A stretch of DNA of 64,000 nt from assembly GCA_963920665.1 (NCBI GenBank), contig OY987272.1:5399001-5463000 (forward strand), read 5' to 3'. Below are positions 46,016-56,475 of this stretch, piece after piece. A program made the position numbers and the translations under genes. Position 1 is the stretch's first letter. Every line of letters starts with the position of its first letter. The stretch comes from Straminergon stramineum (taxonomy: Eukaryota > Streptophyta > Bryopsida > Hypnales > Calliergonaceae). The notes under the pieces are model-generated. The model was not told the origin of the DNA, made no database searches, and was given only the letters and a program-made list of their open reading frames with translations.

Positions 46016-46510
46016 AGGTAAAACAGCCCATTGCGGTCAGAATTAGGAGTTCATACTCATGTCATTGTTGAATTTTTTTCATTTTTTTCCCACATAAACA
46101 CAAGTGTGAGAAACAATGAGAGCATCTGAAATTATATTATTTTTGACAAAGTATGAATTTGTTATGAATTTTTGAAGTGTTCAGCCCATCATGACCCATA
46201 ACAGTCTGTACACTACCCCAGAACCAACAAAATCTGTATCCATCATGCTCATCTTACACACCTAAAGTAGTTACAATAATTACTAATGTGAAAGGCCTAA
46301 AAAAATCACTTCCTACAATGAAATTATTCTAAAAAGTTAGAAGTTCCTAATGCAGTCACTAGTCACTCCATTACTGTTAGGTAAGACATTGATTGTGGTC
46401 CAAATCTAATTTACTAATTAAACCCATGATGGAGTCTGAAAAAAACCACAATGGGGGGACTTGCTAGGTGACCACTATGGGTCATCTGACCACAATGGGC
46501 TGATTTACCT
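46016..46510. mobile_element. AGGTA-ended MITE in a TA target site, second member
   Basis: Ends are AGGTAAAACAGCCCATTGCG and, in reverse complement, AGGTAAATCAGCCCATTGTG, flanked by TA on both sides; length 495 bp. The AGGTA start and TA target match the element at 30676-31094, although the inner sequences differ. It begins 8 bp after the neighbouring MITE ends. Confidence 0.8.
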
Positions 46511-48156
46511 TATTCTGTAGAGATCCAATGCATCTAAGAATTTTGAGTTTTTTTATTTTTTGACACAATTGAAACCGACTTTCTAAGAATTTTGAATTCT
46601 GTAAGGTTAAATTAAAGTGCCACCAGACCAGAGCTTACCAGTATCATGAACTTCAGGGCATGTCAATGTGGTGTATTGAAATGCTATCAAGATAATTTGG
46701 TACCAACTTCTGTGCAACTCAGTATCGGCAAAGTGATTGAAAAAAATGACATTCAAATGGCTTTGCTTTTGTTGTCAATATGACATCAAAACTGGTTTAA
46801 CTTTTTCTGATGAGAGCTCTTAATTACTTTTGTTTTGGGGGTAACCTGGAGTTTGTTCCAAGATGAAAACCAAGAACAGAGCTCTTGTTTTGGAGAAGTT
46901 GTGGATTAGGTATTATGTTTTTATAGTGCTTTTTTCTGGCACCATGGGGCCAGATTGCAACATTTCAAAATAAATGTCTAGTTTTCCTCAGATAAAAGTA
47001 ATCTTTTTTCAGTAGAAAATTTTGTTTTCTATGAAAAATGTGGATGAAACCACCAAATTTGGATGAAAAAGTGCATGAATGTGATTGAAAAGTGTCTTTT
47101 GATCCAAAAGATGGATGATTATAGAAATACAATGCTTCACTAAAGTTTTAAGTAATCACCATCTTGGCACTTTCTCAAAAAGTAAAAAAAAAAGGCTGGT
47201 GCTGTTCCTTCCAAACTGCGTCCCCAGTGTGGTGATTGACATGGCCATGAATAACAAATAGGTACTATGGTAAAATCTCTGAACCTGCAACCATTGTCAT
47301 GAAAGATCACAATAAATCCTCTGGTTCTCTGTACTGTTTCCCCTTGTAATAGAAATTGTCCATGTGTTAAAAACAAAAAAGATCATAATAATATCTCATA
47401 GTCTAAAATCTTTCCAAGTAGGACATTCTACAAAGAAGTACACAGCATATACTTAAAAGGACAAACTTAACTTAGTGGTGACTAAATATAGAAAAAAAGT
47501 GCTCCATAATGTACCACCTGCCCAGTGCCTTGCAATCAATTGTCTATTTTTGCACAGTCATTGCAGGTGCCCCTACAAAACTCAAGAGAAATCAAGAGCA
47601 TGCACAGATTTGCAATCAACCTACAGCATTGCATCTTCTCAATTGTAGGAATTTCTGTATGTGTTTAGAAATTGAGGGACTCATTGAGAAAGCATTCAGT
47701 TTGGTGCGAGTTTGGTATAAGGTATAATTGTTGAATTTGATTAACACTGAAGCATTTTCACATGTTTCGCATTGTTTTATTGTAGCATGGGTGACTTCTA
47801 ACTCATCTGTGTTTGTTGTGTTTGCAAGTCAGCATGAATCAACAGCAGGTCACCACCTTGCACTCAATTTTGGAGCCATGCCGAATGAATGCGTGACAGC
47901 TTGAATGGGCCTACTCTGATCAAGGGGAGAAAATCCCAAAACCCACCCACAATCAAAACACAATGGAAGCAAAAGGTGAAGCACTTGCCTAATCTTTTAG
48001 AAGAATGTGTGAATGCATACATCGACATACATTGTACAAATGTTAAAGAATTAACACAAAGATCTTTAAAAATATCAATTCATAGAAAAAAATGTGTTTT
48101 GTGTGCTTGGGATGTATTTGCATTAATCCATGGTTGAGAATTTGAATGCCCGGTCC
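46511..48156. other. AT-rich intergenic DNA with a LINE-tail scrap
   Basis: No gene was found. Around 46835-46885 GGAGTTTGTTCCAAGATGAA and AACCAAGAACAGAGC resemble the 3' tail of the LINE at 48878-49652 in the same orientation, so this may be another worn LINE end. Confidence 0.4.
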
Positions 48157-48393
48157 TTAACCCTTATGAACAAACTGGTGACTGTGAATATCATCCCTTT
48201 TGAAACCATGTGACATCATTTACTTTAAAAATTAAAAAAATATTTATTGGAGGTCAAACTACTATACAAAGTCTTTCATTTTTGTACAAAATTCCAAAGA
48301 TGAACAATTACACTTCTATCCTATATAGGATAATCCTTTGTCATCCATTAGACAAAAAACATCCTCAACATCATTCATTGGTTAAGGGGTTAT
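48157..48393. mobile_element. TTAA-flanked MITE, family C, copy 2
   Basis: The left end is TTAA-CCCTTATGAAC and the right end ATTGGTTAAGGGG-TTAT, whose last base has changed. The interior matches 16121-16352 (GGTGACTGTGAATATCATCC, the GGTCAAACTACTAT block, GATGAACAATTAC). Confidence 0.75.
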
Positions 48394-48812
48394 GAGATCC
48401 TCTTAGTGTTATGTGACTATTTGTGACTATTTGTAGTCATTGTGTACCAATAAAATACATTTAGAAATCTAAAATGTACTCAGCATGTACATTCTTATTG
48501 ATTAATGGTGGCATAAATGAATTTCTTTTTACCTTAATTACTATCCATGATTCTTTTCAGGGATAAGCTTACAGCCCATGGAGGACCACTCAGTGGCACA
48601 CCCTCGATCACCAACATACAAAGCCAGACAGTGTCCTCCTCCTCATGGATGTCTTCCTCTATTAGCTGAACACCTTGTTTTTATCTTAGAAAATTTATAA
48701 TAAATAAAAAAAATCACCCTTGTGCACCACATCTTGTATACTAATATTGGTACTAGTGTACCACATTTCAAATGAAAGCAATTGATATCATTCCAGTAGC
48801 CAGCTCTCAGTA
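48394..48812. other. AT-rich intergenic DNA, no gene seen
   Basis: Nothing recognisable was found apart from the repeated TATTTGTGACTATTTGTAG words near 48415. Confidence 0.35.
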
Positions 48813-49885
48813 GGTGGGTACCCCAAACCCCCCATCATCACTATGTGCAGATCTCCAAAATCAATATGTAATTATTTTTTATTTTTTTTTGAAAACCGGG
48901 GTTTATTCCGAGAAAACAACCAAGAACAAACAGCAGGAAGCCAAGTGCAGGGTCCTGGAGGAAAAAAAAATGCCAGCCAAACACACAACCAAGAGTCACC
49001 AATTTTACACAAAGGCCCGACAAGTGGATTTCCTAAGATGCCAGGTGACAACTCTATCTTGTCTAGAGTCAAAGAATGAATTCCTAAGCCAGGTGTTGTC
49101 GAATTTCCACAGGAACTTGTTGGAGCTACAGGGGAACTTTTCACACAGGATGGAGGTCCGGTGCCACGCCGTCCACCTGTGGTCAAGAGCTGCCTCCCAG
49201 ATAAGTTGTTCAAGCTTCACCTGGGACCATGCATCTTGATTGAACACCCATGCATTCCTACCTAGCCATCAAAGCTATACTATTGAACCCCAAATAAGTG
49301 ACCAGATTGGGGCATCATACCTTAATTGGGGGGGAAGGCTTGAGCCTAGCATACATTGCTGCTAGGTGAGTTTGTGCCAGGTCCCATCCCTCTTTAGGAC
49401 TTCTCGTGAGAGGTAGAGGATTGTTAGGGCAAACTACCAGGCCAATTGACTTGGTGCACACTCAATGAATCTATGAAGGATGGTTTCTTCCATTCCTTAT
49501 TCACAACACATACAGGTCACATTGATCCCCAGGAAGAGTTGAGCTCACCAACTGTTGATCACTACTGCCTTGTGAATTACAAACCATAGGTATCCTGCCT
49601 CTTTTTGTGGCCGTGAATTGTGCCACACATCCCCCCAATTGTGGTTGGTAAAAATATGTAATTATTTAGCTATGCGAAAGAGATGATTTTAGAACATCTA
49701 AAAATAAATAAAAAATAAAAATTTCAACTCTTCTTAACTTTTGCAAATCATATCCAGACGTTGCATTCTTTGGTGCATTGGGACCTCCTTTCACTTGCCA
49801 ACAAGAAAAATTTGACAAGTCTAATAGTAGTAACCAGTCACAGTAGCCAAAAGTAGCGGTTGGGGCGGGGGTACCCACCCCCGGG
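48813..49885. mobile_element. GGTACCC-ended element, copy 2, interrupted by a LINE
   Basis: Inverted ends GGTGGGTACCCCAAACCCC (48813) and GGGGCGGGGGTACCCACC (ending about 49881) enclose sequence that matches copy 1 at 44781-45075 on either side of the insertion. The element itself would be about 0.3 kb. Confidence 0.7.
48878..49652 (-). mobile_element. 5'-truncated LINE, 3' end with poly(A), dead
   Basis: The insert is bordered by the direct repeat AATATGTAATTATTT (48863-48877 and 49653-49667). On the minus strand it ends in an A-rich tail. Its translation shows the C-terminal zinc-binding region that follows reverse transcriptase in plant LINEs: WGDVWHNSRPQKEAGYLWF, a C-x2-C...H-x3-C cluster around HRFIEC, and RNAWVFN. 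At least five stop codons interrupt it. Length is about 0.78 kb, so only the far 3' part was copied. Short frames on both strands inside are remnants. Confidence 0.85.
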
Positions 49886-50643
49886 GGCTGTCTCTCACTG
49901 GAAAGTGTGTAGTGATTGATAATGAGCGTCCAAGGGCAGAGTGGCAGTTGGTAAGATAAAGAGTTAGACCAGGCTGTAACTGGTACTCTCCTTCGCATTC
50001 TCAATTCCGCAGTGACTCATGCTTGCCATGTGACAACATTCTGTATCAATGGAACAAACAAATGATTTGCAGTAGCAAACATCTGCAGGAGAGTTTCTAC
50101 AGTATACTGTAGTTATATACTGATGGACAAACAAAACAAGCAAACGTTTTTGCAGTGTTGAACATCTGGAGGATAGTTTCTATGGGTTCTAAGCTTATTA
50201 TACGGATGGACAAACCGACAGACAGATAGGGTTTGTATAGTAGGTACTTCACAACTGAAACAAATCTCTTTTGATGGTGCTGCAGCTTTCTTGCAGTGAT
50301 TGTTTGGAACACAACAAAATTTCACCATCACAATTGGCTTTGACATCCCATACAAATTAAAAGCGCTTGTACACACCTACCTGGAGTGGGAATTCAATCA
50401 TCATGAGTCACTATGTGACACCATTTTGCATTTTTCTTGATCTTATCCAGGCAAGTTGTTTTCTTTGGAATCAACTGTCCCTGCAAATGGCTACTGTATG
50501 TGAAGGTCTGAGTTGGCAATCAGGTGTGAAACGGAATGTCCCTATTGGATTCTTAGGGGTCCATGTCACCTCACACCATTCACAAGATGACACGTGGCAC
50601 TTCTTTACAAAAATGACTTAATATGCATACATGTGTATGTGGT

Positions 50644-50647
<4 letters not shown>
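49886..50647. other. Intergenic DNA, no gene seen
   Basis: GACAAAC(A/C)AA... and TGGACAAAC words recur at about 50120 and 50205, suggesting a small old duplication (AGGAGAGTTTCTA at 50086, AGGATAGTTTCTA at 50172). No gene was found. Confidence 0.35.

Positions 50648-50684
<37 letters not shown>
50648..50684 (+). repeat. (TA)n microsatellite
   Basis: About 18 perfect TA dinucleotides. A shorter TA run lies at about 52108-52127. Confidence 0.98.
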
Positions 50685-50687
<3 letters not shown>

Positions 50688-50767
50688 TCTTCCAAAGTTG
50701 TAGGAAACAAGAGTTGAATAGGATATAGAACATGGGACACATGCATGTGTAAACCTTTAAATGACAT

Positions 50768-51287
50768 CATCACAAAGTTTAGGACCTATAGTTTGTCAAC
50801 AGTTATCATATGGTTATCGTTGTTTCACGAGTTCGCATGTTAATATACAAATTAGCGTGTCATTACAATGCATTACTTTATAATTTATCACATTGTTACG
50901 ATGTATTACTTGCAATTGAAAGTAATGCATTGTAACAATGTGATAAATTGTAGTAATGCATTGTAATGATGCGCTAAATTGAATATTAACCCCTAAATGA
51001 CGCGGCGGACGTTTTTTGTCCGATGAATGTCAAGGAATTCTCCTCTATAGGATAGAATTGCAACTATTCATTATCGGAATTAGGGGTGGAAAGGGGAGAT
51101 CTTCTACAGTAGTTTGACTCCCAATGAATATTTTTTATTTTTATAAAGTAGACAATGTCACACGGTTCCAAAATGGCTGATTTCCATGGTCACTAGCCCA
51201 ACATTCATGGGTTAACATGCAAACTCATGAAACAACGATAACCACATGATAATTGTTGATAAACCACAAGTTCTAAACTTTGTGATG
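50768..51287. mobile_element. Foldback MITE, copy 2, interrupted by a TTAA element
   Basis: Ends CATCACAAAGTTTAGGAC and, in reverse complement, CATCACAAAGTTTAGAAC match copy 1 at 32590-32852. Flanking AT on both sides suggests a 2-bp duplication. Where copy 1 reads CATATTAACGTGCAAA, this copy reads TATTAA, then 222 bp, then TTAACATGCAAA. Confidence 0.88.
50986..51215. mobile_element. TTAA element, family E, copy 2 (uninterrupted)
   Basis: TTAA-CCCCTAAATGACGCGG at the left and CATTCATGGG-TTAA at the right enclose 222 bp homologous to both halves of 32470-32979. TTAA is present on each side of the insert and once in the empty foldback, so this is a direct demonstration of TTAA duplication or precise TTAA use. 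Confidence 0.9.
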
Positions 51288-53636
51288 ATGCTAAGCCTTT
51301 TAGACTTTGTTTTGAGATAATCATTGACAAAATGTTTTTTGTATTTTCTTGGAATTTTTTAACATATTGGACCCACTTCAACAATGAATATGAATGGCTT
51401 GCCACCCACATCTAGGTTGCAAAGTCAAAGCACTATTCACTGTTTTCTTTTGCATGTCTTGACTACACAAACTTTGGGCAAGTGACAAAACTTATTTCCT
51501 AACTTGAAAAGATTTTTTAATTCCCCTTTCGATAGCCCTCTAGGCAACAATGCTAGTGTGTGAGCATGGGAACTTCAAGCATATCTATGAGTAATAGGGC
51601 TTTTTTTTATCATTTTTTATGAAGTGCCAAGTGCCAATATAAAATGTTATGGTAGAGCTCCAAATTTCAACATTCATCCACGCATTGAATAGAAAATATT
51701 ACATTAGCACATATCACATGTATATAGTTCTAATTTCATCCACAATTTGGCAATTTCATCCAAGATTTTTCTTAATTTGGAATTTTGTGGTGAAATACTT
51801 CACATTTTTTAGCCAAATTTTTTTTTCCAATGCAATCTAACACCAAAAAGCTAAAAAACACACTTAATGAGTAGATATCCTACAACTATTGAAGGGGCTT
51901 ATACTATATACACCTATAATATAGGTATCTATGACATAATTACTTTATAATCATGAAAGTTTTTTATAATATAGACACCTATAGCACATGTGTATAGTCT
52001 TCTAGGCTCATGGGCTCAAACTCCCAAGCTCATATAATGACAATCTTCAATTGTGCATTCTCTCTTACCCCCTAAAAGATTAGGGGTATTCCAAATTTCC
52101 AAATTTGTATATATATATATATATATTACATAATGCAACGCAAATTAGTAATTGAACTGTTGAATTTTAAACAAAAGTTGGAAAATATGGTCCATACATT
52201 GTGTCTATTTGGTTACATCAATTGCACCATTAGAAATATCTTTAACAAAATTTGAAATAAAAAATTGAAATTTTTTCCTAAAATTTTCTATAGATTGAAT
52301 GTTTTTTTCACAAGATTTATTTTCCAATTGAAAATGCTAAATTCCAATTATAGTGGTTTCTTAAAATTTTTATTTTGAAGGGTCATTTTTTGAATTGAAA
52401 GAGTTAGTGATTGAGGTTAGACATACTTAAAAACCTTAAACCATAGAAGATTTGCAAAGCAAAGTTGTGAAAATTGATATCATACAAATATAAGAGAACT
52501 AATAAAAGAATCTAGAAATATTTAGGTGGATGAATACACAAAGATTCCATGGACTTGGAACATATTTGAATTCACTTGTTCTTTAAAATTTGAACTTTTA
52601 ATCCTTCGGGGAGTAAACCTCAAATGTTTGTGGAGAACCATATTGATTACTAGAGTACAAATAATATACTAAAATATGAAAAAATATAAACCTCTATATT
52701 AATAAATCAACGTTCTCATTTTAACAACTAAAACTTGTCATGCTCAAAAATGACACTATAAAAGTACAATACGTGCACATTTCATAGCTTCTTTAGATAT
52801 GTTAGAGGTGCAAGAATGATCCAAATTGGGAGTGCAATGTCTCTTCACATCCAATTCAATAAGAGGACAATTTTAAACCTTATATGTTAGTTACACAAAA
52901 ATAATACAATCATGTTTTAAAAAATGGGCTTCCCAATTGTTTACAAGATTACCAATTTGATTCTCATATTTCCTTTTTCAATATTGTCTTTGACATTTAA
53001 AAAAGTTTAAAAGTCCAAAAAACAAACCTTTTTGAGGGTGAATCAAAATTGGTGGTGGTTGGTATAGTGAATGAATTTTCAAAGAATTTTTTAGTGAAAA
53101 TAAAATAAAATTTGCAATGAACACGAAAAGTTGTAGAATTTTTGGAATACTAGACATTTAGTTAAATTTTTTGAAAGTGGAAACCTATTATCAACCTATT
53201 CTTAGTTTGCTATGCAAATGGAGATTTGAGAAAAAAAAATGGAAACTAGTGTGTTGTGCGAGTCTTGCTTTAGTAAGGAATAATATCCACATTTCTATAT
53301 GAATGTCTAACTCTTTCAAATAAATACATGCAATAGACCAATGTAACATTTTGGGTCAATACTACATCATGTTTGTGAGTAGTACATTGGTTGATGGATA
53401 GGCCAAAAGGGATTGCCCTTCTCGGTGGTATCCTTTAAGCAAGGTAGTAAGCTTGTAAATTTTTTGGAATGTCAAGCATTTAGTTATAATTTCTCAAAAG
53501 TGAAAGGTAGTAGGCTACTATTTTAGTTCATAGGTGTTGTAGTAATCCCATAGCATAGTTTTGTAAATGGGTCATGATGACCCCCCAAAATGATCATCTT
53601 GTATGTATATGGCATGCACTCATAAAATGTTCCTCA
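51288..53636. other. AT-rich intergenic DNA, no gene seen
   Basis: Strongly AT-rich with a short (TA)n run at about 52108. No paired ends or gene recognised. Confidence 0.4.
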
Positions 53637-54210
53637 TTAACCCCTAAAGGACAATTGTCCGTTGAACGGACAATCGAAATCCGGGTAGGTTCCTATGAAG
53701 TCAATTTTGGTTGGATGTTCACAAATTTTTGACACAAGGTGTAAACATGTACCCCCTAAGTGGGAATATAATTTTTTTTTCGATCAGATGTCCGGATCAA
53801 AAGTTATGCTGCCCCGAACTTTTTTTTTAATCGGGCAGTTTTTGCAAAACTCCTCCTTTACTTCTGAAATTTTACAGGTATGTAATTTACATGATTTCAG
53901 ATACAAATGTAAAAGAAAATAACCATGTGTAGCGTAAAAATCTCACTTTTACAGGAATTAAAGTCTGCTGGTCCTGTCGGGCAGGGTCAAAAAAAAACTT
54001 TTTCTTCTAACTTCGAACGTTATAATCTTTCAATCCGTGCGGTCAAAGTTTCTGAAATTTTTTCCACATATTCCCATAGTAGTCTAGTACAAATTTGTAC
54101 GGTTGAATTTTGAAAAAAAACATTTTTTTTCCATTTTTTTCTTACTGTTCTAAGAAGTGGCAGTTTTTCACAGCTTGTGTCCAAAATGTGCCTCGTCCTT
54201 TAGGGGTTAA
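53637..54210. mobile_element. TTAA-flanked MITE with the best-preserved ends
   Basis: TTAA-CCCCTAAAGGAC at the left is matched exactly in inverted form by GTCCTTTAGGGG-TTAA at the right, enclosing 566 bp. Next to the left end is a small palindrome GGACAATTGTCC. The frames of 75 and 62 codons inside have no features. The perfect ends suggest a relatively young insertion. Confidence 0.9.
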
Positions 54211-56475
54211 CATAAAATGGAACATTCGTTACCATATTTCTACTAATTGAAAACGGAACATTTATGGTTTAAAATTTTTCATTTGTTCTACATTGCTCTT
54301 TCAAAGTAACGGTGTAAATTAAGAAGTAAGGAAAAGAATACAACTAGTTTGGTTCACACGGATGAGACAACCTTGGTGGGAGATTGAGGGATAAGTGCCA
54401 CTCAGGCTTATGAAAGCTACCAGAGCAACCCTTTCTCTTTCATACATATTAGGGCTGATTTTTGTCCATGCAACTTCCCACTTTGTGTAGACACCTGTAG
54501 AGGCAAGTACTGAACTTTTAACTTTTGCATATCAATTCTTCAGTTCTGCATTAACCATACTACACCCTTTTATAGGGGCGATCTGAAGAGCCTGGTCACG
54601 TTTAAGGACCTGTTCCCTTTAACCTTAGCTGCAAGTGAAGCCCACACACAAGACATCTGCAAGATCTTCCTACGGATTCAAGAATGTAATACCCCTGCAA
54701 AAGTGCACACCCGATGCTGTTGAAGACGAATTAGGATTGCACATATAAGTTAAACTTGTGAACGATCGCAGGGAAAGAGGAGTTGCAGGGAACGGAAAGA
54801 GGCACAGGGGAAATTCTATATGCAGACGCAGGCAGAGATGTCAGAGAGTCAGAGGACTCTCAATTAATACACTCCGTTGAAGAGTTCGACGCAATTGACG
54901 ACACTACCGTAGTAATGATGCTTTCTGCCATAGCATTTGAGTTTCGCACGATTGATCAATGCCCTCGTCATGGCTCAGACTGTGAACTCAATCATCATGT
55001 CGTGGAGGTAATTGATGTGAAAATCAATTAACTGCGGAACGTTTACTCGTGTATCAAAAGCTGGCCAAGGAATGATGAATTAGGTTATTTACACCGAATT
55101 TATTACTGCTACAGCTCACGGACTGTTGGAATCAAGTACTGTTGTGAAACTTGTGCTGAATCCATTGGGAGATCGAATATTAAGCCCCGTGTACATGCTA
55201 GTCAGTTTGTTGAGAGAATTATCGTGTAGGGAAAAGTCGACTCTATGCGGAATGATCATGCATCAAGCTGGCGATGGAATGATGACATAGGTTATTTACA
55301 CGGAATGAATTGATGCCGCAGCTCACGAGTGTTGGAAGCTAAGCGAGTAGTGTAGGTTCTGTTGAATCCATTGAGAGAACATTGAGCTCCGTGAGAAGTC
55401 TAATCAGTCTGTGGAGGTAATTGTTATGAATAGAGAAATCGACTCGATGCGGAACTTTCATGTATCACGCTGGCGATGGAATGATGAATTGGGTTATTTT
55501 TATTTATACCGAAATAATCTATGCCGCAGCTCACGGAGTGTTGGAATTACGTACTATAGTGTAGCTTGTGCTGAATCCATGGAGGGAACATTTCGCTCCA
55601 TGTACAGTTTGTTGAGTCTTGCCGCATTCGATTACAAGGTTGACCAGTATGAAGATGATCCTAAACGCTGGTGGGATCCATTCCACTCATATGGTTGCGA
55701 TAGTCAACAGAAGTGTATGTAGCGAAAAAAGTTTTATGCTGAAGTGGACAATAAGATTCTACCCATGCAAACCCTATCTCCGTGGCCTGGAGCGTCTGGC
55801 TTGTCTCTTGGAAGTGCTGTAATGGAATTTCGCAATCTGATGAAGCAACTACCACCGACGTTGCGGAGTGGATCTTGAACGCGCAGTGACGAAAGTCAGC
55901 GCGGTCAAGATTGGTGCAAGCGTAGTGAGGAAGAATGGCGTTCGAGACTTCGAGAACATTCTTGCTTCCTAGCTCAGCTTTTTCATGAACGTTTTCCCAA
56001 GTACATCTGAGAGGTTGTACTGTATCTGAAGGACAAGGACTTTAATAACAGATAAAATCGTTGAGTTAGTTAGAAATCGCAGTCCAGAAGCCTCGAATTG
56101 GGAATATTTGACATAGCTCCGAAACAATGGTTGGCAGTGATGTAAAGATGCCCCTCTGTACAGTAGCCAGGTTTCTCCTCTGAATGGAATTCCTATTTCG
56201 GATGCGTTTCGAAGACGGTAAGCCCGTCGAATTCGCATCCTCCAGGTGTGCCTCCAGGTGTGCGGAGGTTCTTCTTATTTTTTTACGCTCCATACCACAA
56301 AGTGCTTGGTATCAGTGCCACTATGTTAGTTATAGAACCCGCGTCGACTTTTTGATTGCCCTGTTCTTCGACGGAGTGCTTGTAAAAAGATTAGGGGAGC
56401 AGGATGTTGGATGTTAGGGCACTAGGTTTGGAGTTGAAGATGCCGAATAAACCGGTGCAGGTGTTGTAAACTGTG
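54211..56475 (+). other. Exon-like region 5' of the membrane-protein gene
   Basis: G+C rises from about 54530. An 82-codon frame (54783-55031, VRESEDSQLIHSVEEFDAID and following) ends its coding-like part at HHVVE before the donor GTGGAG/GTAATTG. Short coding-like stretches follow at 55860-55900 and 56184-56415, but I could not join them into one frame. They may be 5' exons of the gene at 56476-61288, a separate small gene, or decayed copies. Confidence 0.3.
55002..55615 (+). repeat. Threefold direct repeat, about 205 bp unit, exon-like
   Basis: Units start at about 55002, 55209 and 55411 (steps of 207 and 202 bp). Units 1 and 3 begin GTGGAGGTAATTG, an exon end plus donor, and all carry a segment whose translation resembles RWNDELGY..R..CRSSR-VGI, followed by CAES. 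Unit 3 is fully open, unit 1 is open over the core, unit 2 has an in-frame stop. It could be a duplicated exon-intron unit in decay. Confidence 0.75.

Noticed and set aside
48814..49247. Open frames of 60-141 codons on both strands within the LINE insert
   Set aside because: They are remnants of a stop-ridden LINE 3' end and its complement.
53695..54113. Small genes in 53695-54113
   Set aside because: Both frames lie inside a TTAA MITE and have no protein features or splice context.
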